DNA of 64,000 nt from Rhynchospora pubera. Its lineage: Eukaryota; Streptophyta; Magnoliopsida; Poales; Cyperaceae. This document shows, piece by piece, positions 12,006 to 23,069 of the stretch. The position numbers and the translations under genes were made by a program. The first letter of the stretch is position 1. Each line of letters begins with the position of its first letter. Location: positions 16,912,699 through 16,976,698 of the forward strand of contig CM051459.1 of NCBI GenBank assembly GCA_028095005.1. The letters are read 5' to 3'. The notes beneath the pieces were generated by a model, which was not told the DNA's origin, made no database searches, and saw only the letters and a program-made list of their open reading frames with translations.

Positions 12006-13387
12006 CGTCAAGTCCGGTCCTTTAAAATCCAGTTCGACCCTTTTGCCTTCCACTATGGGAAGATAAACCAAGTTACCAAGAGATTGACACTTTACTTTAA
12101 CCGAGAGATTAGGGTTTGCCAAAAGAAGACAAGAAATAAACTACAACACTTAAATCACGAGTCGAGAGTTGAAGTTTAAGAGTTCTAGCAGTTAGGTAAA
12201 ATTAACTTAGGGTCTTGACCTATACAGGAGTTGGGATTAAGCTACCTTGGATTCAGATTACAAGAACTTGCATAAAAACTTGATTAGAAATTAAATAACC
12301 TAACAAATTAGACATTAACCTTTAGAACGAACTGTTCTGACACCGAAACATGTTGCAAGGGAAGGTAGGTTTAGGTCTAGAACGGACAATTCCAAAGCTT
12401 AACAGAGGTATAGGTTGGACCGTTCTACTTCCGACAGAGGTGAATTATTCGAAACCAGACCCACTAATTTAATTAATTTGAATAATCTTCGCGAACTGAG
12501 TTAAGAATGGGATCAATTTAGGACTCGAACAAATCAGTATCTTTTAATTTGAGTTTTAGAATTTAGAATACCAATTACAACAATCAATTTGTTTGTTAAT
12601 CACGGATTTAGTTACATCAATTGAATAACTTTAGAAATTGAATAGTCAATCTCCGTAAACCGATCCTAGACTTACTCAACGAAATATGGTACGCTTGTGA
12701 TAATAAACCGAGTAAAATAGGACTTTTATTTGTTATTGTGAGACCATATCAATAAAAAAGCTCGGATAATAGCAAGTAGATTTTCAATTTTTTTTTTGAT
12801 ATTTAATCTAAAATTAGTTGGAAAGTTTGGCCCTAATTTATCTTCAATTTTCTTTGTTTTTTCTATAGAAGATAGAAGATATCCAAGTATGAAAGTTTCA
12901 AAAAAAATTTTTTTTGAGGAACAAGCCAAAAAAAAATAAAAATTCAATTTAATGTGGCGTCTTCAATGGTATTCGCTTTGATTTTGTGCCAAGTCGCTGA
13001 AAGGCCTAGCGACAAAGCTTCGATCCGTAGAAACTGAGCCGGATTCTTCTCAACTGACAGTACGTTGGTTTAATGGTTTCTTCGCTCTGAGGGAAGGCTA
13101 GATTCTAGCCGCTAGAAGCTGACCATTGAAAACTGAAAAGGAGTTACAGAAAAAGACTTAACTAGTAATTATTTAATTTTGAAATACTTACTAGTATTCA
13201 ATCCAATAATTCCTCGTACCACCGATATCAGTTTCGTCTTTAAAAGTACCCGTCTGTTTCTAAACTATCCTTCTCCGCGTAGAAATACCCTCCCTTGTGT
13301 AAATTCACAAACTGAGACTTCAAAAGTTGGTATTTGTAAAGGGGTTTATCTAATAGAGCATTCTAGAAGTAGATTCCTAGTAATTGA
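12006..13387. other. Intergenic spacer, no gene seen
   Basis: AT-rich, with homopolymer A/T runs near 12780-12945. The short ORFs are not supported by any recognisable protein. Confidence 0.5.
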
Positions 13388-13716
13388 GGGCCTGTTTGGA
13401 TGAGTTGGGAATTTAGGGGCCGTTTGGATCCCCATGGGATTTTGGGGAATTTCATCTTCCTACCATAAATTTATTATAAACAATCCAAACTCTTCACAAA
13501 ATTACACACTTTTCAATAAATTTATTCCTAGGAATTGCAACTTCTCCAAATTCTCCAACTTCCTAAGCGATCCAAACGGCCCCTTAGGGATTTTCCAATT
13601 CTTAGGCATAAATTTATTATAAACAATTCAAACTCTTCACAAAGTTACACACTTCTCAATAAATTTATACCTAGGAATAAAAAATTCTTCAAATTCCTAA
13701 GCGATCCAAACGGTCC
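13388..13716. mobile_element. Harbinger-like MITE interrupted by a second copy of its own family
   Basis: Left end GGGCCTGTTTGGATGAG and right end GCGATCCAAACGGTCC form inverted termini. The body, ignoring the inserted copy at 13416-13583, contains AAATTTATTATAAACAATTC and CTCTTCACAAAG as in the inserted copy. The outer target duplication is not clear, so the outer limits are approximate. Confidence 0.6.
13416..13583. mobile_element. PIF/Harbinger-like MITE, 168 bp, nested
   Basis: Termini GGGGCCGTTTGGATC and GATCCAAACGGCCCC are perfect inverted repeats. Flanking 3-bp TTA duplication at 13413-13415 and 13584-13586, as expected for PIF/Harbinger. Related to the MITE at 60516-60711 by the internal AATTTATT and CAAACTCTTCACAAAATTAC blocks. 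Confidence 0.82.
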
Positions 13717-14370
13717 TTCCCAAAATCACTTGATTTAGAAACGGATCAGCAACTCTGTTTCTTTTTTTTTTAAAATATAAATGCTGCAAAAATTACTTTT
13801 TATGGTATCGTCATAAAACAAGTGGAAATAAATAGTAATTCAACTTAGATACAAGAACAATAATTTTTAATTACCATACTTTATATCGCACTCCATCAAT
13901 CTACACTTGAAACTTTTGTACTAGTTTTAATTAATCATCTCATATATATTGACATAATTCTATTCTTCTATGTTCTATCAAGTTTGTAATTTTTTTCTTA
14001 GCTACCCGCCCTTTTTAGTCTAGGTCAATTTTCTCATTGTTTTTAATTAATTAGTGTTAAAATAATATGTATCTTTGATAACTTCCACAATAGCGCGAGG
14101 CTTCTAGAGATATCTACCTTAGAATATGATTTGGTGACTATCAATCCGCATAGTTGCTCATTAAATAATCCAACCACATTTGTTATGAACATACAAATTT
14201 GTAATCCGATAAAACCAAATAGTTCAGGGACTATGTTGAACAATCCGCAGCATTTATTTAAGATTCCAAACCAGACATTTCTCCGAATACAAATATATTG
14301 GAGGTTAAATACAAAAAAATTAGTTTGCATCGATATCCTATTTCTTGCAATCGAAGGTATTCTATTCTAT
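13717..14370. other. Spacer upstream of the ubiquilin gene
   Basis: AT-rich with no recognised gene. The distal part should contain the promoter of the ubiquilin gene. No clear TATA box was identified; the last 100 bp turn pyrimidine- and GC-richer like a 5' UTR. Confidence 0.45.
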
Positions 14371-14450
14371 TCTTTGCCCCTTCTCCTCTCTGTCCGCAAA
14401 TCCGAACTCACTGTCGCTTCTCTAATCTCTGAGCCCGATCCGTACGAACT

Positions 14451-14464
14451 AGGGTTAGGGTTTT
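14451..14464 (+). promoter_or_regulatory. Telo-box-like motif in the ubiquilin 5' leader
   Basis: AGGGTTAGGGTTTT lies 16 bp upstream of the start codon. The telo-box (AAACCCTA) is a known element near transcription start sites of plant housekeeping genes; its role here is inferred. Confidence 0.6.
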
Positions 14465-14479
14465 CTCTCCGATATCTCT

Positions 14480-17400
14480 ATGGGAGGTGGCGAAGGAGAC
14501 TCCAGCGACGAGACCACTGCGCCCGCGCCCGCCGCCGCCGCGACCGTGCACATAAGGTGCTCGAATGGGAACAAGTTCTCCGTACAGACGGAGCTTGATG
14601 CGACTGTTGGCGCTTTCAAAGCTACCGTCGCAGCCAGTTGCGATGTTCCAGCTGAGCAGCAGAGGCTGATCTACAAAGGGCGGATTCTGAAGGATGAGCA
14701 GACTCTCTCCAGCTATGGTACGGTTTGTGCAATGTTAATTTGGTTTCGTTTTTTGCTTAATAATTTGTTTCAGGTTGTGGAGACCTAGTATTATTCTGAC
14801 CACTTGCGAAATTCGATCGTCTTAGACCGGATCTGTATCTGATCTCTAGTGTCGATTGTATATTTCTTCTCACAATTTGTGGGTGTAGCAGTGAAATGCC
14901 GAGGCGATGAAAATTATAAGTAGATGACAATGAAATTCAACTTATTTATTATGATAAAACAAAAGTCTCTCATTGGCTTATATCAAAGCAATCAAACATC
15001 ATAAAAAGATAGTTAGGATAGGAGTTGGAACAGGACTAAAAGAGGATATGATGTGATGTAAGACATTGTGGTGGTTGGAATACGCGAATAATTAAGAAGT
15101 TGATGAACAGACACTATACATGCTTAATTATATCAATATAATTGGCCAGATTTGCTGTGGTAAGATAGGTCGCGGCGTTTTAAAAATTTCCGTTACCTTA
15201 TAAGGAGAAAGGAGATGAAATTATAACCATATTTTCAAGAGAGAACAAATACCAAATGAGTACAAAAAGAATGGTAATGCTATTTTTTGTCCCTTCATCA
15301 GTCCTTTTTTTCCTATAAAGAAGAGAGAGAGATTCACATGAATGGAGTTTTACTTATGTTTTATATAAGGTATTCTGTAGTTGTCAAGCAACACTTGGAG
15401 GTTAGCGGGCCCCAAATGTTAATTAACCTGCATATTAGTAAAACAGGTACTGCATAGTAACTTTGTATCACTTGATCCTTGTCTGGAAAGCAAGGATTTT
15501 TTTTTTCCAATAAAATTTAAACTGGCAATAATATAAGAAACATTTAATGTTGATACATTCCAAAAGAATCTTTGCATAATCACGTTTTATCAGGCAATGG
15601 TATAGCCATAAAGCTTTTTCTGAAAATTGATGTCATATATAGACCGCTATATATTAGCACGGAGGCTTTATAACTTTCTCTGAGAATTGACTGCAGAAGA
15701 AGCTATGACCAATGAAACTGTCCCTTATCCATTACTTCTAACATGGGACAAGCAATGTAAATCAGTTACCCAAAAAATGATATGTTCAGAATATATTTAT
15801 TTTTAAATCTCTTAGAATGGTTAATTTAGTAACCAACTCCCTATCCTGACCTCTTTCTTTACTGGGCTCTGCTCGCTCATTTTCCGGATCTACATTGCGG
15901 GGTGGAGAGTGTCACAGAGCCTTCTCCCAGCAAGTCGTACATACACATATCTAACAGAACTGTTCTTTGTTTATTTAAATGCACTGTTCAACTGGATGTA
16001 GGTTTAGAAGGCTTTTGTGTATGCTGAGATGATGGTCCACTGGCTGAATATTATCAATAATATTTACCCCAAGAATTATTAGTAAAATGTGTTTCATACT
16101 GTAGCTCATGTGTGTACCTATTTCTAGCTACTTGCTTTCCCTTATCAAAGCATAACTTCCTGGTAAGTTGTATGTGCCTCTCACTTTGTTTTTAGCTAGC
16201 TATCATGAATTAACTTATGGAACCTGATCAGGTGTAGAGTCTGACCACACAATCCACCTAGTCCGGGCTTCACCTCCCATGAGCTCACCTAGCACCACAA
16301 CGGCAGCCAACACGGGAGCTGCAACACAGGCACCTAACAGTGGGTCTTCACCAGCACCTGGTGGCGCAGGCTTTACCTTTTCTGGACTTGGTCTTAATGG
16401 TCTAGGCTCGAACAACGCAGGCATGTTCGGCGGTCTACCCGACCTTGACATGATGCAGCAGCAGTTGAGCCAAAACCCCGGCATCATGCGTGATATCATG
16501 AACACCCCTGCCATACAATCTCTAATGAACAATCCTGATTTAATGCGCAACATAATCATGAACAACCCTCAAATGCGCGAAATTATTGACCGCAACCCTG
16601 ATTTGGCCCACATTTTAAATGACCCCAGCGTACTTCGTCAGACTCTCGAGGCTGCCCGAAACCCGGAGCTGATGAGGGAAATGATGCGCAACACTGATCG
16701 GGCCATGAGTAACATTGAGTCATCTCCTGAAGGTTTTAATATGCTAAGGAGGATGTATGAGACTGTGCAGGAGCCGTTTTTGAATGCCACAACCATGGGA
16801 GGGGAGGCGGATACTGGTTCCAACCCATTTGCAGCACTTCTTGGCAACCAAGCTGGAAATCGGGCAGGCACAAATCAGGCATCTAACACAACAAGTACTG
16901 GTTCCAATCCTGCTAGTGCTTCTCCTGCCCCAAATACCAATCCACTTCCCAATCCTTGGAGCTCAAATGGTAAGTTTGTACATCATTACTGTAGTTTTGA
17001 GTATGATCGAAGCATCTGTTATGAACTAGCAATAGTCTAAATGACGAACTATAAAATCTAATGAATACGAAGTATACATAAGATAGCAAGGAAGAAGCTT
17101 CAAGAAAAGTTTTGGTGGCAACTGGCCATTTGATGCTAACTGAACATATATAATTTACTAAAGACTTTAGAAACTTGCTCTTAAGTTATAAGAGTCCACA
17201 TGTCTGTATCAAGGTTTACCAATTTGCGATACTGAATTGATATCTCACCAAGTGGAACACTAACAAATTGTTCCACAATTTTTGCATAATACTTATGCTC
17301 CGCCAGTTCTTTGTATTTCTTTTTCTCGATTCCAAGTTCACCTGAATTTTGGGTTTTGTGTGGTAGTCATTGCTTGATTGTTTGACTTGATCTCAGTCAT

Positions 17401-20183
17401 TTAGTGGAGCATAAAAAATGCTTACTCTATCGTACTAATATTTAACTGTTCAGATCTTTTACCTGGGTTCTAGTATGATTATCCATGGTCTATACTCTAT
17501 TTGGTGTTACAAATCTGTACTTGCATAACAGCTGGAGCGACACAAGGAGGGGCTAGGTCAACTCCATCTAGTGAAACTCGGGCTCCACCAACTGGTGGGT
17601 TAGGTGGGGCCGGCATGCCTGATTTGACAAGCTTGCTTGGTGGGGGCATGCCCGATCCTTCACATTTCAATCAAATCCTGCAAAACCCAGCCATGATGCA
17701 GCTGATGCAAAACTTAATGTCTGATCCTCAGACTTTCAATCAGGTAGACTTTCTACTCTTGTTTTGTTATTAAAGAAATTGGCTATGATATTATTGAATA
17801 TACCAAAATATCTCCATAGGAAGTATATTATTGTGGAAGATGCTTCAGAATTAGCTCTTCAGACAACACATACTAATCAGTATCTGCTGGTTTCTACAAT
17901 TATTTGTCATTTAATGCACACCTTAGTGCTTTGTTTTTAGTGTGTTTTAAGCCTTGATTCAAGCTTATAAATTCCTCAGTTAAGCAATATACAACTAAGA
18001 TAAATCAAATTTATGCAGTGGGAACCAAATTGGGACTAAGTGGTACCAATGCTGATATTTCTGTCTTTCATTTTAAGAGAGATTCACAAGCAAATTAGAT
18101 GTATCCTTGAGAATATATTTTTTTTTTGTTAAGAAAAGCAAGAAATGCATATAAACTACCTATTTTGACTTAACTTTGAGGCTGTGATTCATTTGTTTAC
18201 TGCTTGTTTTGCTAGTTGCTCGGTTTCAATCCCACTTTGCGTAGCTTGCTGGATTCAAACCCTCAATTAAGGGAGATGATTCAGAACCCTGAGTTCATTC
18301 GCCAGCTAATGTCTCCTGAAACCATGCAGGCATGTCCATATATCATGTTATTGTGCAAATGATGTTCAATTTTTTTATATTTATAACTGACCATTTTATC
18401 TTAGCATTTGGGGGATGGGACCATTTTGTTACGAAATGGTCCAAATTGAGTTGATTAATGTCCATGTGTCGTCCTTTTCAGATGTTTAATAATTAATGAT
18501 AATGAATGATGATTTTGAACATTTTTTTAGATCGTTGCTTAGGACCCAACAGCTGAATCTGACATTTTCTTTGAATTTTCATTTGCTCCCCAGTTGAAAG
18601 GAAAACTGCTCTTATAACAAAGCAGTTGTCAATGACTGTAAATGTTGTTTGCATTTAGTTTTGAAATTGTTGTGTTAGATACAAATGAGAATTTTGGGGG
18701 CCATTGCAAGTGCAACAAGTTATGGTCTAATTTTCAAAGTACTCAAATTTGCAACTATATCTGTATGCGATGCTTATTGATGTCTTATTTTTCAGCAAAT
18801 ACTGAGCTTGCAACAATCTCTACAAGGGCTTGCCCAGTTAGGTCGGCAGCAACCAGGCCAGTGAGTACTGTTTCCTCTACAATTGTTTTTATATTAAATG
18901 AAATATATCTTTTTGATGAGCAGTCTTATCATTCTTGTTATAATTTATCTTCCAGGGAACAAAATCAGACTGGTAGTGGCACAGGTACATATTTTAACTT
19001 GCCTATGTTTTAGCTTGTTCTATTGCTTCCCCAGGATTTGTATAAGAACTAAATCAGAATCCTGCAAGTGAAGAGGCCAGTTATAGTTATGAAGCCTCTT
19101 TTCTTTTCAATTTTATGTGGGGGTAGATTTTTATTGGTACATATATAAGTTTCAACTGTGTAGAGTCAGTATAGTTTTATTAGCATATTAAACTAGGCAC
19201 CAATTTTTGTTTGCTGAACCAGAGCTAATGAGTGGGAAATAATAGCAGAGTGTATGTTATATTATTGTCTAAACCCATTGATCAAATTGCCAAGTACCAT
19301 ATTGGGGGGGGGGGGGGGGGGCATTTACAAATGGGCAGCATGGCCTGCTATTCCATTTGTGCATGTATGTGGATGTTGAATTGGCTGTACAAATGTTGTA
19401 GTCTCATGTAGTATAGTGACAAATGATAAATGAGTTGCCCTACTTAAAAGTAGTTTTATATGCCTGTTTGTTGTTGAAAATAAAGCTCCAGGAGCTGGCC
19501 TTGGGAGCAATGCTAATTTGGAGCTTTTGAGGAATCTCTTTGGTGGACTTGGTGCAGGAGGTTTTGGTGCTCCAGTCAATCAGTCTAACGGTGAGTTTTT
19601 TCTGATCCTTTTGACCCTCACCTGTAGAATCTGCTGTATCAGCTGAGGTTGACAAGTTAGAAAGTACCTAACACCAGTTAATGCTGGAATATCCATGGGC
19701 CACTAAGGGAATATGGGATTGAGATTGTGATATTATGAAAATTGAATCCTTACCTTAAGATTGTGCACTGTTGTTTCATCAGAAGAACTGTTACTCTCTA
19801 TTGCTTTTGTTGAAAGGAGCTTCCTCATGTCTAAAAGTATAAATAACAATTGACTATGAGTTTGCTTATTTTGTCATGGCTAAAATTGGTCATTCTGAAG
19901 CTCAGTTGCTTAATTGATGGGGAATTAGTATAAAATATTGAGGGTATGCCCCAGTATGAATGGAGCTGGCATTTAGACCAGATGCTGAGATCCTGATAAT
20001 CATGTTTATGAGGTTCTTTTTTCTTATGTTTCAGTGCCCCCTGAAGAATTGTACGCAACTCAACTTACTCAGCTGCAGGAAATGGGTTTCATAGACACAC
20101 AAGAGAATATTCGCGCGTTGATAGCCACCTCTGGAAACGTACATGCAGCGGTCGAAAGACTCTTGGGTAATTTCGGTCTCTAG
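14480..20183 (+). CDS. DSK2: Ubiquilin / ubiquitin domain-containing protein DSK2, 8 exons
   Basis: Shuttle factor that brings ubiquitinated proteins to the 26S proteasome; plant DSK2 also acts as an autophagy receptor. Exons: 14480-14717, 16232-16969, 17532-17743, 18216-18329, 18796-18860, 18956-18984, 19486-19590, 20035-20183; phases close to 549 residues, the normal size. The ubiquitin-like domain spans about residues 23-95 (VHIRCSNGNKFSV, QRLIYKGRILKDEQTL). STI1-type helices follow (SQNPGIMRDIMNTPAIQSLM, ARNPELMREMMRNTDRAMSN, SDPQTFNQLLGFNPTLRSLL). Linkers rich in Asn/Ser/Thr/Gly separate them. A C-terminal UBA lies at about 505-547 (LTQLQEMGFIDTQENIRALI). Intron 4 begins GC rather than GT (18330). 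The start is the first ATG after the telo-box-containing leader. Family call is near certain. Confidence 0.96.
19304..19321 (+). repeat. Homopolymer of 18 G in an ubiquilin intron
   Basis: An uninterrupted G run in the intron between exons 6 and 7, about 165 bp before exon 7. Length of such runs is error-prone in assemblies. Confidence 0.9.
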
Positions 20184-22373
20184 GCATCTTAGTTGCTTGA
20201 TAAATTATATGTTCGATTATCCTTGCTAAGGTATCGTTTGATTGGTGCTACCTTTTTTCTACAATAGCTCGTGAGATTTAATGACGAGAGGATTAAGGGT
20301 CCTTCCTGTTTTATGATGGAAAATAAATAGAGGTGGTTGGTTGATTTAAGGACGGTAAAGTCGGCTTTCTGTTTAGGTTATATTTGTATTTTTCTACTTT
20401 GGATCGTTGTACATACACATATTAAAGTCTTTTTATCTTTTGTCTTTTGTGTATTACTCCTTTTGTGATCGTGCCTGCATCTAGATTTCAAGTTTCGAGC
20501 CATAATTTAGGAGTTGATTACAGTGAGTCAGTGACTCTCGCATCTTCCGGATTGGGGATCTTTTTTTTTTTTATTATTACAGGCATCGATGGGCCGACTC
20601 CTAGAAGCGAAGGGCTTCTTCGGTTGTAGTGGGTCTAACGACCCAAAAACAATGAGAACTGAAGGAAAGGAACAGTCCAGCGTGGCACAAAAAGCAGAAA
20701 AGGCTATGAACACCACAAAGAACCTCGCGACAAATGCTCGCCTCATTCTGGTGGTTTTGAAACCATTGCTCCGAGATATGGTCGGGTTACCACAGAAAAC
20801 ACTTTCCCTTTTTTCACGACCAATTTGTGCATCTCGACTTCCTGTGGAGTGTGGAGTGTGGGCCCCACTCTGTGGGTATTATCTCTTACCGGCCACCTGG
20901 TATCCACAATAATTTATCGTTTTCGCTCTAGCTGTCTGATTTCACGTTCGGTGAAATAATTAAATTATAAATCTTGAAGATTGTTTGGAAATTATTATAT
21001 TCAAGATGCTAATCGTAGAATATATAATCTGACTAAATAACTCGTGGATTATCCCAAATCCCAATGATCCGAACTCCTAGCTGTATTGCGTTTAAACAAC
21101 CGTATTAAATTGTCCACGCGGTCCAAGTTGAAGTAAGACACGTGGGCGTATCTGGTTGGTACACGTCGACAGTACCCAATGGTTGTGTCTCTTTTTTTTT
21201 TTATTTAAGAATCATCCCGTAGAAGTTGCAACTTGTAAGTGTTTGTTATAGAAATGCCCAAATCACATGGAATAGAAAGATAAAGATCAGGTTGCCATCC
21301 TTTTTCTGACGTCGTCACAAATTTTAAAACTCAAAAAGATCGGTGTGGCGATTGGTGAAGATAGATAAACCCTCCAATTTAATTTCCTCTTCAGAAAAAT
21401 TTAGAAGATTTTTTATTTAACAAACCGGAAAAGTTAATATTAAAATACTGCACCACTCAGAAAAAGTCAGTTATCAATAGTCAACGTATACTTATTAAGG
21501 CCCCGATCAAAATGAAGTTTACGTGGAATTTCATTTCATTTTATTTCAATTGAATTGATTTCAGAGGATTTCGTTGGATCTAATTACATAAATTTTTTTT
21601 TAGGATTTTAGTGCACCAAATTATCATTGATGCTCATTGTATTCAATAGGAAGTTAGAAACCAAAACCACCCAAGTTCAGTTTAAGTCTAGGGAACAATT
21701 TCTAACTAGATTTGTACTCGCAAGCTCCAATATTTTCAAGTTGGACAAGTGGCGCGTATTTTGTAACGATACATCCAAAGTCCGAGCTATCTATTTGAGC
21801 CACAAAAAAAAAAGAAAAAAAAAAGGAAAAATGACTAGGCGCGCTTTTTATGAACACTGTCAATGTGAAAGGAATCTGAAAAGCTATATTCTCGTATTTC
21901 TTCTGTTCCCACAGTATTATCCCTCTCACGCAAACCAAGACAATTTCTAGAAATTTCCCCCAATTATCATCAATTACAAACTATTTTTTATGGACAGTTG
22001 AGAATTGAGTGTATGTGGATAAGAATTGATAACCGTCTTATACGAAATGGTATCAAAAAGAAAAATGAAAAAGCGCTCTAATACTAGTATATCCTATCAA
22101 CATGGTCCACAATAACCGTAGTAATGTAATGTTTTAATTCGGATTAGACCGGTTGGTTCGACTTTGAACCAGTTGTAGGTTAGTTTTGAGGTAGACCGGT
22201 TTATCTAAACTAATTGGGTTTTTCTTTCTTTGGTATGCCTTTTAAGGAAAAAAATAGTATGAAGTGAGATTTGATACAAAAAGCAACACATTGATCCCAA
22301 TTTTTGTTGAAGAGAAATTGAATGAATTTTTTTTTGAAACCTTACATAATAAAAGCTATTCATATTAACATTT
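20184..22373. other. Spacer between ubiquilin and catalase genes
   Basis: Holds the ubiquilin 3' UTR at the left and catalase upstream sequence at the right. A 107-codon ORF at 20589-20912 resembles no family I know and is probably chance. AT-rich otherwise. Confidence 0.5.
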
Positions 22374-22528
22374 ATTGAGAACTAGCTCTTGGTCTAGTGG
22401 CAAAGAGTAATGTACCTTGACTTCTTAAGTGAAAAGTCGCAGGTTCAAAACTCGACTGGAGGATTTTTCATAGACATTTAATTTAAAAAAAAGTTGGATA
22501 ACTTAGACCTTCAATTTATCTAAAAAAA
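22374..22528 (+). mobile_element. tRNA-derived SINE, copy 1
   Basis: The head resembles a tRNA gene: A-box-like CTTGGTCTAGTGGCAAAG, then B-box-like CGCAGGTTCAAAACTC. The tail carries CATAGACATTTAATTTAAAA and ends in an A-rich run. A 10-bp duplication ATTAACATTT flanks it (22364-22373 and 22529-22538). Other copies are at 41955-42114 (minus) and 38798-38909. Confidence 0.85.
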
Positions 22529-22913
22529 ATTAACATTTCTCTCATCTTAACTGATTTAAAAATGTTGAATTGGTTGAACAATCAAACCGATATCCCCTGG
22601 TTTAATAACTCGTTTCGGTTTTCTTAATAAGGGTCCCACCCGCAGTCCGCAGAGTCCTGATGGTTTGCATTAAATGCTAAGAAACAGTTTCAGCAAGCAA
22701 ATTATTATTACCTTTTGAGGATTGACCCACGACACATCCCGTTATTACGGCCCTACAAAACTTGAAAAAACATCACAAAACCCACAATATATCTGGCCGT
22801 TAATCAGGAATTCACGCGAATCTGAAACCATAATGGCCGTTTGATAGAAAATAAAGCCTCTCTCTTAATTTAATTTCTTTGATACAAACAAAAAACAAAA
22901 ATCGTTCCCTCTT

Positions 22914-22920
22914 TATAAAT
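22914..22920 (+). promoter_or_regulatory. Probable TATA box of the catalase gene
   Basis: TATAAAT lies 150 bp upstream of the catalase ATG, following a CT-rich stretch. This leaves a leader of about 120 nt, normal for plant catalase genes. Confidence 0.65.
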
Positions 22921-23069
22921 TCCCAGTTCCTACACCACTCGAGACGTTGCGTAGGTGTTTTACAAAGAGAGAGAAGCATAGTACAAAGGCCTGGCAGCTG
23001 CTGCCAAGCATTTCACAAAGAAGAAGAAAGAAGCACATAGTAGTCTGAGAAGAAGAGCTTGAATTCTTC

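Noticed and set aside
14131..14598. 155-codon ORF overlapping the ubiquilin start
   Set aside because: It runs through AT-rich upstream DNA into the ubiquilin first exon in another frame; the real product is clearly the UBL-containing frame.
20589..20912. 107-codon ORF between ubiquilin and catalase
   Set aside because: No family signature, no splice or promoter context, and an overlapping ORF on the other strand; most likely chance.
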